Translations under genes and position numbers: made by a program
From: Paenimyroides aestuarii
GTDB lineage: Bacteria > Bacteroidota > Bacteroidia > Flavobacteriales > Flavobacteriaceae
Length of the DNA stretch: 64,000 nt
Reading direction: 5' to 3'
NCBI RefSeq assembly: GCF_024628805.1
Contig: NZ_CP102382.1
Location: 1,302,001 to 1,366,000 of the forward strand
Notes under the pieces: generated by a model
What the model saw: only the letters and a program-made list of their open reading frames with translations
Told to the model about the DNA's origin: nothing
The model's database searches: none
Shown here: positions 9,669 through 17,812 of the stretch, in pieces
Position numbering within the stretch: the first letter of the stretch is position 1
Layout of the letters: every line of letters starts with the position of its first letter

Positions 9669-10760
9669 ATGAAAAATTATAAGCCTATGGAAACGAAATT
9701 GAAACAATTAAGAAATGTGCATGCAGAAAATTGTGTAACCATTCTTCTAAACACCCACAGAACATTCCCTGAAAATGAACAAGATCCGTTGGTTCTTAAA
9801 AACTTAATCAAAGAAGCGGAACGCAAATTACTCGAAATTGCTCCTAAAAAACAAGTGGATGAATTAGTCGATCGCATACATGATTTGGCAAATAGTGTTG
9901 ATCACAGGCAAAACCTAGAAAGTTTGATATTGTTTGTAAACCACCAAACAGCAGAATTTATAAGGTTGCCCATTGATGTAGAAGACCGTGTAGCGGTAGG
10001 AAACCGATTTGCCATGCGCGATTTAATCCGGAACATACACCACCAAGTGAACTATTATGTGTTGGTGTTAAGCAAAGAAGACGCCCGATTAATAGAAGCA
10101 TCAAACGATAAAGTTGTTAAAGAATGGGACGCACCGTTCCCGTTTGAAAATGTGCTTTTGCAAACATCAAACAATGCCGAACCTTCCGATGCTGGTAAAA
10201 TAGATAATCTTATTGCCGAATTTTTTAACCAGGTGGACAAAGCGGTAAACGATGTGCAGAAAGAAAATGCATTGCCGGTATTAATTTCAACCGATGAACC
10301 AAACTATCACGAGTATTTAAAAATAGCAGATAAACCGCAAATAATTGTTCCAAAAGTGTTGGTTAGAAGCAGAGCTTCTGAAAGTGCTCATGCTATTGTA
10401 GAAGATGCTTGGGAGCTCATGGAGCAATATGTTTCCGAGCAAAATGAAAAGCGAAAGGCTGATTTGCAAAAGGCAGTTTCATCTAACCGCTTCATAAGCG
10501 ATACAAATGAAATTTACCGTGCCATTAAAGAAGGCCGAGTGCAAACCTTATACATCGAAAAAAACTTATTTCAACCAGCGCTCATTGTTGATGATCAAAT
10601 TACATACATTTCAAACGATACACAAGAAAACACCAATGTAGTTGATGATCTTTATGACGAATTAATTGATTTGAATAGCAGTTTTGGAGGAGATGTGGTT
10701 TTTCTTCCCAAAGAAAGTCTCACTGAATTTAATGGTTTTGCTGCCTTAACCAGATATTAA
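9669..10760 (+). CDS. Balon/baeRF-like ribosome hibernation factor
   Basis: The 363-residue protein resembles the bacterial archaeo-eukaryotic release factor (baeRF) group, to which the Psychrobacter hibernation factor Balon belongs. Features seen are an N-terminal alpha/beta domain (CVTILLNTHRTFPENEQDP), the central SLILFVNHQTAEF and YYVLVLSKEDARLIE, and a C-terminal eL30-like portion (YRAIKEGRVQTLYIEKNLFQ). Such proteins bind the ribosomal A site, Balon doing so in stationary phase or cold. No GGQ motif is visible, consistent with a non-hydrolytic role. A second ATG 18 nt downstream (9687) is possible. It ends at a bidirectional terminator. Confidence 0.65.
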   Translation: MKNYKPMETKLKQLRNVHAENCVTILLNTHRTFPENEQDPLVLKNLIKEAERKLLEIAPKKQVDELVDRIHDLANSVDHRQNLESLILFVNHQTAEFIRLPIDVEDRVAVGNRFAMRDLIRNIHHQVNYYVLVLSKEDARLIEASNDKVVKEWDAPFPFENVLLQTSNNAEPSDAGKIDNLIAEFFNQVDKAVNDVQKENALPVLISTDEPNYHEYLKIADKPQIIVPKVLVRSRASESAHAIVEDAWELMEQYVSEQNEKRKADLQKAVSSNRFISDTNEIYRAIKEGRVQTLYIEKNLFQPALIVDDQITYISNDTQENTNVVDDLYDELIDLNSSFGGDVVFLPKESLTEFNGFAALTRY

Positions 10761-10787
10761 TTTTTAAAAAGAGCAGTGCAACAAGCA

Positions 10788-10823
10788 AAAAGCCCCAAAA
10801 GTTAAAAACTATTTGGGGCTTTA
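10788..10823. terminator. bidirectional terminator between convergent genes
   Basis: AGCCCCAAA (10791-10799) pairs with TTTGGGGCT (10812-10820). A-rich and T-rich flanks serve both strands. Confidence 0.85.
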
Positions 10824-10825
10824 TT

Positions 10826-12430
10826 TTATGGAAGAATCAATGTCTCGTTTAATTCCCAATTGGCTCGTATGTCAAATTCTTTTTGAAAGTTAATAACCTT
10901 TTCGGGTTGGCGTTTTTCAAGGTAGTTTCCGGTGTCCCATTTTTTGTTGCCATTGGCATCTTCAATAATTCGCACAAAATATTTATCGGGTTCAATGGCT
11001 CGAAATTCAATCGAGCTTTCTTCGGTTATATAAAGGTAATCGTACAACTTTTCATCTTTGGTTAACAGTTCAAAAATAATAGGATAGTTGACTGTTCCCG
11101 AAAGTGTAAAAGCAATATTGCCATAATCGGTTAATTTTCCAGTTTGAAAACGTTGCGCCATTTCGGTTTTTAAAGCATTATCATAGAAATCAGTAACGCT
11201 GTTTGGTTTTAAAAACACCGTATATTTTTCATCTTCCACCTTATCAAACAAAATTTGTATGGCATTGTTTAAACTATCGGTTTTAATCGAAAAGGGCATC
11301 TGAAGCGAATCTTTGCCTATCACCTGAATTAAATCCTTTGAAATGTTTTTAAAAGGTGTGTTGGTGGTAAACGAAATCGTATCTCTAAATTGAATAGTTC
11401 CTGTTTTAGTGAATTTTATCTGAAGTGTATCAATTGGTTTCACGGTTCGCTGCGTTACGGTATGTGTTTTTTCATAAATGCCCGATTTGAATTGAAACTG
11501 CAACGAGTCATATTTTTCTAGTGGAGTATAAATATAAAGAGAATCTTTTCCGGGCACTTTGTTAAAACGCGAGGCAATGGTGCGGTTGTTACCTTTTACC
11601 GCCACTTCTAAGTTTTTTGTATCGCCCTCATAAGCCGCCAACCATTTGTTTTGGCTCACCATCGACGGTCGATAGGCAGTGGTTTGCTTTACTTCTGAAA
11701 ACAATTTTAAATGATACACACTGTCTGTTGGTAAGGTGATGGGCGTTGGATAAAAACCTATTTTATCTGATTTAGGGTCGAACTTATAATTGCTGTTTTT
11801 TTCTTGCAGAGCAATAAGATAATAACTGCCACTTTTCAAGTTTTCCAAATCGGCTTGGGAAACACTGTCTTTTGCATTGGCCACATACAAAGGTTTCTTT
11901 TTATAAATAGTAGAATCGGTAAATCCTTCTTTTTCGTATAGAAGAACATTCACCAAACCTTTTGATTTTCGGTTGTAAGCATCTTCAAAAGTAGTAGCAA
12001 GTTTTAACGAATCGATATAATCTCCAGTAGAAAAAACATATTTATAATTCGTGTACGGATTCCCTTCGTTATTGTCTTGGATACTTTCGCCAAAATTAAA
12101 ACTATAGGTGGTGTTTGGTTTTAAAGTATCAAAAATCTTGATTTTAATAAATTTGCTGGGATAGCCCATCGGAGTAATTTCGGGCTGTGTGTCCATTGGT
12201 GGCGAAATAATCAACTGTTGGTTTACTTTGTTCAGCTTCACATATTCGTCAAAATTAATTTGAATGATTTTTTCTTTAAAATGCGTGCTGAAATTATCGG
12301 GCGAAGAGGATAAAATCACCGGAGGCAACGAATCTTGCGGACCGCCGCTAATGGTTCCGCGTTTTGCGCAATTGGTAAAAAGCACCAATGTTAGTATCGA
12401 AAAAAAACAAAAATATCGTAGCAATTTCAT
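10826..12430 (-). CDS. Ig-like domain lipoprotein
   Basis: The start at 12430 gives MKLLRYFCFFSILTLVLFTN then Cys, a classic lipoprotein signal. The next motif, AKRGTISGGPQDSLPPVI, is highly typical of a Bacteroidota lipoprotein family with a bacterial Ig-like (Big_5) domain near residues 35-135. The remainder contains repeated beta-rich segments (TYSFNFGESIQDNNEG, YLITEESSIEFRAIEPDKY-like). The role is unknown, probably an envelope structural component. It is 45 bp downstream of comF on the same strand. Confidence 0.8.
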   Translation of the reverse strand: MKLLRYFCFFSILTLVLFTNCAKRGTISGGPQDSLPPVILSSSPDNFSTHFKEKIIQINFDEYVKLNKVNQQLIISPPMDTQPEITPMGYPSKFIKIKIFDTLKPNTTYSFNFGESIQDNNEGNPYTNYKYVFSTGDYIDSLKLATTFEDAYNRKSKGLVNVLLYEKEGFTDSTIYKKKPLYVANAKDSVSQADLENLKSGSYYLIALQEKNSNYKFDPKSDKIGFYPTPITLPTDSVYHLKLFSEVKQTTAYRPSMVSQNKWLAAYEGDTKNLEVAVKGNNRTIASRFNKVPGKDSLYIYTPLEKYDSLQFQFKSGIYEKTHTVTQRTVKPIDTLQIKFTKTGTIQFRDTISFTTNTPFKNISKDLIQVIGKDSLQMPFSIKTDSLNNAIQILFDKVEDEKYTVFLKPNSVTDFYDNALKTEMAQRFQTGKLTDYGNIAFTLSGTVNYPIIFELLTKDEKLYDYLYITEESSIEFRAIEPDKYFVRIIEDANGNKKWDTGNYLEKRQPEKVINFQKEFDIRANWELNETLILP

Positions 12431-12475
12431 GTACTTAAATTTACCCTGCAAAGTAACTATTTTTATTTGATTTTT

Positions 12476-13162
12476 TCAGCGTGTATATGCCATTGTTAGA
12501 ATGCTTATTTTATGGTTGGAATTTTGCAGTATGGTTTTTCCCGCATTTTGCAAAGTTGCTCCGGTGGTCATTACATCATCAACCAACAAAAGATGCAACT
12601 GTTCTAAGCGATGATATTTTGGGTTCACCTTAAATTCGGCTTTCTTTTTAGCGCGCTGAAAAATATTTTTCTTGGTTTGTGTTTTGCTTTTAGTGGTTTT
12701 AATCAAAAAATCTTTGTAAAACGGAATGTTTAGTTGTTTGCTTAATGCGGTTCCAAAAACCGTTAATTGATTATAACCGCGTTTGCGTTCTTTCGTTTTA
12801 TGCAAAGGAATGCACACAATAGCCTGAACTTCATTAAAAATGCTTTGATTTTTTAGCTGTTTTAAAGCCAATTGCGCCATAAAAAAGCCAATGGATTGTT
12901 TGTTTCTGTATTTTAATTCGTGAAGCAGTTTTTGAGTAATGCTTTCTTGCGAAAAATATAAAACCGCCGCGCAATGTTCCACCAACAGTTTGCCATAAAA
13001 CCTGCGTTTCATTTCGTTGGAACTAGAAACACTCGCCGGAACCAAAGACAAATGCAACAAACAAGAAGGACACAAAATATCGGTTTGCTTCTGCAAAACA
13101 GCATCACAACCATAACAAAGTTGCGGATAAAATAAACCAAAAACATCGATAATTGCCCACAT
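12476..13162 (-). CDS. comF: ComF family amidophosphoribosyltransferase-like protein
   Basis: The 228-residue product starts at MWAIIDVFGLFYPQLCYGC; the longer open frame to 13312 overlaps the glyS promoter and start and is not credible. A zinc-ribbon-like pair CYGC...CPSC (residues 16-34) precedes a type I PRTase domain with the PRPP loop LLLVDDVMTTGATL. ComF proteins help import or process transforming ssDNA in competent bacteria. The gene is divergent from glyS. Confidence 0.88.
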   Translation of the reverse strand: MWAIIDVFGLFYPQLCYGCDAVLQKQTDILCPSCLLHLSLVPASVSSSNEMKRRFYGKLLVEHCAAVLYFSQESITQKLLHELKYRNKQSIGFFMAQLALKQLKNQSIFNEVQAIVCIPLHKTKERKRGYNQLTVFGTALSKQLNIPFYKDFLIKTTKSKTQTKKNIFQRAKKKAEFKVNPKYHRLEQLHLLLVDDVMTTGATLQNAGKTILQNSNHKISILTMAYTR

Positions 13163-13258
13163 TACCAACAAGTTTATGTACCTTTGCGTTAAAATACGAT
13201 AAAAAACAATTGTGTTCAACGAATTGTTGCACAAATTTTTAATAAACTTCAATTTTAC

Positions 13259-13266
13259 TATTTTTG
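13259..13266 (+). promoter_or_regulatory. -7 box of glyS, leaderless transcript likely
   Basis: TATTTTTG ends four bases before the glyS ATG at 13271, leaving no room for a ribosome binding site on the transcript. No convincing -33 element was found at 19 bp. Confidence 0.5.
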
Positions 13267-13270
13267 CACT

Positions 13271-14815
13271 ATGGCAAAACAAGAAGACATTTTTAAAAAT
13301 GTAATTTCGCACGCAAAAGAATACGGATACATTTTTCCGTCGAGCGAAATTTACGATGGATTAAGTGCTGTGTATGATTATGCACAAAACGGAGTAGAGT
13401 TAAAAAAGAATATTCGCGAGTACTGGTGGAAATCAATGGTACAAATGCACGAAAATATTGTGGGGATTGATGCCTCGATCTTTATGCATCCCACCACATG
13501 GAAAGCTTCTGGGCACGTAGATGCCTTTAACGATCCGTTGATTGATAACAAAGATTCCAAAAAAAGATACCGTGCCGATGTGTTGATCGAAGACTATTGC
13601 GAGAAATTATGGCAGAAGGCTCAAAAAGAAATCGAAAAAGCAAAAGGGCGTTTTGGCGATGCTTTTAACGAGGAAGAATTCATCACAACCAATCCGCGTG
13701 TGGTGGAGTATCTTTCCAAAAAGAAAACCATTTTAGAACGCATGGCAGCTGGATTAGATTCAGGTAATTTAGAAGATGTAAAAGCCTTGATTGAAGAATT
13801 GGGAATTGCCGATCCGGAAACAGGTTCTAAAAACTGGACCGATGTACGCCAATTCAATTTAATGTTCGGCACCAAATTAGGTGCTTCTGCTGATACGGCG
13901 ATGGATTTGTATTTGCGTCCCGAAACAGCACAAGGAATTTTTGTGAACTTTCTGAACGTGCAAAAAACCGGACGTATGAAAATTCCGTTTGGAATTGCAC
14001 AAACCGGTAAAGCGTTTCGCAACGAAATTGTAGCGCGCCAATTCATTTTCCGTATGCGCGAGTTTGAACAAATGGAAATGCAGTTTTTCGTAAAACCAGG
14101 CGAAGAAATGCAACACTATGACTATTGGAAAGAAACCCGCTTAAAATGGCATTTGTCATTGGGCTTAGGAAACGAAAACTACCGTTTTCACGACCATGAA
14201 AAATTAGCACATTATGCCAATGCAGCAACCGATATTGAATTTAATTTTCCATTCGGATTTAAAGAATTAGAAGGAATACATTCGCGTACCGATTTCGATT
14301 TAAAAGCACACGAACAACATTCGGGCAAAAAGTTGCAGTTTTTTGACAATGAAACCAATTCGTCTTATGTGCCGTATGTAGTAGAAACATCGGTAGGACT
14401 AGATCGCATGTTTTTGGCAGTTTTCTCAAAAGCTTTGCAAGAAGAAACTTTGGAAGACGGATCCACGCGTACCGTTTTAAAACTACCAAGTGTTTTAGCA
14501 CCAACCAAAGCAGCAGTTTTACCGTTAGTGAAAAAAGACGGTTTACCAGAAGTTGCCCGCGAAATTATTGAAGAATTAAAGTGGGATTTCAATGTGGCTT
14601 ATGATGAAAAAGATGCTGTTGGTCGTCGTTACCGCCGCCAAGATGCCTTGGGAACGCCGTTTTGCATCACGGTTGACCACCAAACATTAGAAGACAAAAC
14701 TGTAACCATTCGCCACCGCGATACCATGCAGCAAGACCGTGTGGCAATTGCTGAATTGCGAAACATTATCAACGAAGAAGTTTCTATGCGCAATTGGTTG
14801 CAGAAAATGAAATAA
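13271..14815 (+). CDS. glyS: glycyl-tRNA synthetase (dimeric class IIa)
   Basis: The 514-residue enzyme begins MAKQEDIFKNVISHAKEYGY, the standard Flavobacteriaceae start. Class II motifs include LYLRPETAQGIFVNFLNV (motif 2 entry), FRNEIVARQFIFRMREFEQ, and motif 3 VVETSVGLDRMFLAV. The C-terminal anticodon-binding domain starts near LAPTKAAVLPLVKKDG (about residue 410). It charges tRNA-Gly and is the eukaryote-like alpha2 form, not the alpha2beta2 form. A terminator follows. Confidence 0.96.
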   Translation: MAKQEDIFKNVISHAKEYGYIFPSSEIYDGLSAVYDYAQNGVELKKNIREYWWKSMVQMHENIVGIDASIFMHPTTWKASGHVDAFNDPLIDNKDSKKRYRADVLIEDYCEKLWQKAQKEIEKAKGRFGDAFNEEEFITTNPRVVEYLSKKKTILERMAAGLDSGNLEDVKALIEELGIADPETGSKNWTDVRQFNLMFGTKLGASADTAMDLYLRPETAQGIFVNFLNVQKTGRMKIPFGIAQTGKAFRNEIVARQFIFRMREFEQMEMQFFVKPGEEMQHYDYWKETRLKWHLSLGLGNENYRFHDHEKLAHYANAATDIEFNFPFGFKELEGIHSRTDFDLKAHEQHSGKKLQFFDNETNSSYVPYVVETSVGLDRMFLAVFSKALQEETLEDGSTRTVLKLPSVLAPTKAAVLPLVKKDGLPEVAREIIEELKWDFNVAYDEKDAVGRRYRRQDALGTPFCITVDHQTLEDKTVTIRHRDTMQQDRVAIAELRNIINEEVSMRNWLQKMK

Positions 14816-14831
14816 GATTTTATACAAGAAC

Positions 14832-14866
14832 AAAAAAAGCTAAAATGAATTTTTAGCTTTTTTTGT
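14832..14866 (+). terminator. glyS terminator
   Basis: AAAAAGCTAAAA pairs with TTTTTAGCTTTTT across a short loop, with a T-run. Confidence 0.8.
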
Positions 14867-14881
14867 TTTCTGTAATACTAC

Positions 14882-14950
14882 AACTTTGCCAAAGTTTGGA
14901 ACTTTGGCAAAGATTAAAAACATTCAGAGCAACTCATTTGTTTTGGTTGT
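14882..14950. repeat. REP-like palindromic repeat, copy 1
   Basis: A 13-bp inverted repeat (CTTTGCCAAAGTT, 3-nt centre, then its complement, 14884-14912) is followed by a conserved tail (GATTAAAAACA, CAGAGCA, ATTTGT, TTGGTT). The same palindrome plus tail recurs at 52761-52829, and a half copy lies at 53984. Confidence 0.75.
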
Positions 14951-15030
14951 TCAAGGTGTTTATACTGCATTTGTGATGAATTAACACATTGATAATTAAT
15001 AGTTTGTGTTGGTTTTTATATTTCGTGATA

Positions 15031-15855
15031 TTACAATTTAAAAGTAATGATCGATCTTGGCGAATGGTTCATTAAATCTTCGCTGATGCTTCCGTTCAAT
15101 AATCGTGCAAAGCCTTTTCTGCCGTGGGTTCCCATTGCAATTAAGTCGGCATTTGTACGTTCGGCAAAATTTAAAATTCCTTTTTCGATATCTATATCGT
15201 TATAAATCGAGAACTCATAATTCTCTAAATCGAATTGTTTTAGAAAGTCGTGCGCCATTTCTTCGGCCACATGGGTTGGTTTAAAATTGTTCGGCGTATT
15301 CACCATCAAAAAGTGCGGAGTAGAACCATTCAACTTTAAGAAATCAATAATTTTTTGAAAACCTGCAGTAGATTCTTCTGTAAAATCGTTTGCAAAAATT
15401 ACTTTGTCGAAACTAATTTCGGTATCATTTCCTTTAATTGCCAACACGGGGATATCTGATGTACGAATAACTTTTTCCGTGTTCGATCCAATAAAAAATT
15501 CTTTAAAACCACTTGCACCGTGTGAGCCCATCACAATTAAATCAATATTGTTGGCTTTTGCCACTTCGGTGACTTCACTAAAAGTGCGGCCCAATTTTAA
15601 AATTTGTGAAACATTTAAACCGTTTAATTCTTCAGAAAGCGATGTTTGCGTAAGTTTTGTTTCGGCATGTTCTTTAAAAAACATAATTTCGGGCAAATCG
15701 TAGCCAGGCTGAATCATATCCATGGTTTCATGTGGCAAATCAATGATATGTAATAAAATAATTTCAGCGTTCGACTTTCTTGCGATTCCAACAGCTGCCT
15801 TTAAGGCAATAGCCGCTTGTTCAGAAAAATCGGTGGGAACTAAAATCTTTTTCAT
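15031..15855 (-). CDS. universal stress protein, two-domain UspA
   Basis: The 274-residue protein consists of two tandem Usp domains (about 1-143 and 148-274). Each carries the ATP-binding glycine signature: MGSHGASGFKEFFIGS in the first and MGTHGRKGFARLLNGS in the second. Tandem Usps are cytoplasmic nucleotide-binding stress proteins; the specific signal is unknown. The gene is divergent from the rimP operon, with about 150 bp of shared intergenic space. Confidence 0.9.
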   Translation of the reverse strand: MKKILVPTDFSEQAAIALKAAVGIARKSNAEIILLHIIDLPHETMDMIQPGYDLPEIMFFKEHAETKLTQTSLSEELNGLNVSQILKLGRTFSEVTEVAKANNIDLIVMGSHGASGFKEFFIGSNTEKVIRTSDIPVLAIKGNDTEISFDKVIFANDFTEESTAGFQKIIDFLKLNGSTPHFLMVNTPNNFKPTHVAEEMAHDFLKQFDLENYEFSIYNDIDIEKGILNFAERTNADLIAMGTHGRKGFARLLNGSISEDLMNHSPRSIITFKL

Positions 15856-15956
15856 TTTGGTAAGTTATTAGGGTTAATAAATCGTTTTCTTCAATTTATA
15901 AATATACTTAAAATATCAATAAATAAGAAAAAAATGAATAACTTAAATAAAATTTG

Positions 15957-16020
15957 TATATTTGCAAGGTTATTTATTGTTAAACTAAATAATGAGGGGA
16001 CGTAATTGTCCCCTCTTTTT
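15957..16020 (+). promoter_or_regulatory. rimP operon promoter and leader hairpin (attenuator candidate)
   Basis: A TATATTTG box lies at 15957-15964. About 30 nt downstream is a perfect 8-bp stem GAGGGGAC/GTCCCCTC (15994-16015) with a 6-nt loop, followed directly by five T residues and then the rimP ATG at 16030. The hairpin with a T-run in the leader looks like an intrinsic terminator or attenuator. That fits autoregulation of an operon encoding NusA, but this is inferred. Confidence 0.6.
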
Positions 16021-16029
16021 ATACAAAAC

Positions 16030-16497
16030 ATGGATTTTAAAAGCAAAGTAAACGATTTATTAGAACAAGGTTTGGCAGCACATCCAGAGCTTTTTTTAAT
16101 AGATTTTTCTATTTCGGCAGATTATAAAATTTCGGTGGTGATTGATGGCGATAACGGTGTGAATTTGCAAGACTGTATCGATGTAAGCCGCAGTATAGAA
16201 CATAATTTAGACCGTGAAGAACAGGATTTTTCGTTAGAAGTAGCATCGGCAGGTGCCACAGCACCATTGAAATTTCCACGCCAGTATAAAAAAAACATCG
16301 GAAGAACATTGGAAATAACCACCGATGACGACAAAAAAATAGAAGCTAAGTTGATGAATGCCAACGAAGAAGCAGTACAATTAGAGTGGAAAGCACGCGA
16401 GCCTAAAAAAATAGGTAAGGGTAAAGAAACCGTTGTTAAAACCGCTGAAATTCCGTACATTAGCATCAAAAAAGCAGTAGTAGTTATATCATTTTAA
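16030..16497 (+). CDS. rimP: ribosome maturation factor RimP
   Basis: The 155-residue protein starts [15 protein letters not shown]; an upstream in-frame TTG lies inside the leader hairpin region and is rejected. The motif [20 protein letters not shown] corresponds to the conserved EVSSPG...PL...F region, with SPG replaced by SAG. RimP is needed for 30S subunit maturation. It lies 18 bp upstream of nusA in the standard rimP-nusA-infB order. Confidence 0.9.
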   Translation: MDFKSKVNDLLEQGLAAHPELFLIDFSISADYKISVVIDGDNGVNLQDCIDVSRSIEHNLDREEQDFSLEVASAGATAPLKFPRQYKKNIGRTLEITTDDDKKIEAKLMNANEEAVQLEWKAREPKKIGKGKETVVKTAEIPYISIKKAVVVISF

Positions 16498-16515
16498 AAA
16501 AATATAGATAATTTC

Positions 16516-17760
16516 ATGGATAATATTGCATTAATTGATTCGTTCTCTGAATTTAAAGATTTTAAACATATAGACAGAGTTACCCTTATGGCAATTTTAG
16601 AAGATGTTTTTAGAAATGCATTGAAAAAAAGATTTGGGTCAGACGATAATTTCGACATCATCATCAACCCCGACAAAGGAGATATGGAGATTTGGAGAAA
16701 CCGAATTGTTGTTGCCGATGGAGAAGTTGAAGACGAAAATTCAGAAATATCTTTAAAAGAAGCACAGAAAATTGAACCCGATTTTGAGGTGGGTGAAGAG
16801 GTTTCAGAAGAAGTAAAATTGTTTCAATTGGGTCGCCGTGCTATTTTAGCATTACGCCAAAACCTTATTACCAAAATTCAAGAACACGACAGCACCAACC
16901 TTTACAAGCAATTTAAAGACATGGTGAACGAAGTGTATGTGGCCGAAGTAAGCCATGTGCGCCCAAAAGCAGTGATATTGATCGATGAAAATAACAAAGA
17001 AATTATTTTGCCAAAAGAGAAGCAAATCCCATCGGATTATTTCAAAAAAGGCGAAACAGTAAAAGGAATCATCGAAAGCGTAGAGTTGAAAGGCAACAAG
17101 CCGCAAATCATCATGAGCAGAACTTCGGAATTGTTTCTTGAAAAATTATTTGAGCAAGAAATTCCCGAAATTGCAGACGGTATCATCACCATTCACAAAG
17201 TAGTGCGCATACCAGGCGAAAAAGCAAAAGTAGCAGTTGATAGCTATAATGAAAACATTGATGCAGTGGGTGCATGTGTGGGCGTTAAAGGTTCACGTAT
17301 CCACGGAATTGTGCGCGAATTAGGAAACGAAAATATCGATGTAATCAGTTACACCAACAACGCAGAATTGTATATTCAACGTGCATTAAGCCCGGCAAGA
17401 ATAAACAATATATCAATAAACGAGCAAACAAAACGCGCCAATGTATTGTTAGATATCAGCGAAGTTTCAAAGGCAATTGGTAAAGGCGGTCAGAACATAA
17501 AATTGGCAAGTTTGTTAACAGGTTACGAAATAGATGTAATTAGAGAAGGAACACAAGTTTTAGAAGAAGATGATGTGGAATTACGCGAGTTTTCTGATGA
17601 AATTGACGCATGGGTTATCGATGAATTCATTAAAATTGGTTTAGATACTGCAAAAAGCGTATTAAAACATAGCGTGGTAGAATTGGTTCGCAGAACCGAT
17701 TTAGAAGAAGAAACCGTAGAAGAAGTTTTAAACATCTTAAGCGCTGAATTTGAAGACTAA
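16516..17760 (+). CDS. nusA: transcription termination/antitermination factor NusA
   Basis: The 414-residue protein has the NusA N-domain, an S1 domain (near 135-200, AEVSHVRPKAVILID) and two KH domains (GACVGVKGSRIHGIVREL and AIGKGGQNIKLASLLTGYEI). It lacks the C-terminal acidic repeats found in E. coli NusA, as is usual outside Proteobacteria. It binds RNA polymerase and modulates pausing and termination. It is 52 bp from infB. Confidence 0.95.
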   Translation: MDNIALIDSFSEFKDFKHIDRVTLMAILEDVFRNALKKRFGSDDNFDIIINPDKGDMEIWRNRIVVADGEVEDENSEISLKEAQKIEPDFEVGEEVSEEVKLFQLGRRAILALRQNLITKIQEHDSTNLYKQFKDMVNEVYVAEVSHVRPKAVILIDENNKEIILPKEKQIPSDYFKKGETVKGIIESVELKGNKPQIIMSRTSELFLEKLFEQEIPEIADGIITIHKVVRIPGEKAKVAVDSYNENIDAVGACVGVKGSRIHGIVRELGNENIDVISYTNNAELYIQRALSPARINNISINEQTKRANVLLDISEVSKAIGKGGQNIKLASLLTGYEIDVIREGTQVLEEDDVELREFSDEIDAWVIDEFIKIGLDTAKSVLKHSVVELVRRTDLEEETVEEVLNILSAEFED

Positions 17761-17812
17761 CTAAACACACAAACAACAACACAACGCACAAAAAATATAC
17801 TAAAAGGATCGT

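Noticed and set aside
13163..13312. Upstream extension of comF to 13312
   Set aside because: It would overlap the glyS promoter and start. The ComF family begins at the MWAIIDVFGLF position.
13621..14046. 141-codon minus-strand open frame opposite glyS
   Set aside because: It lies entirely within the well-supported GlyRS gene and has no start signal or recognisable sequence.
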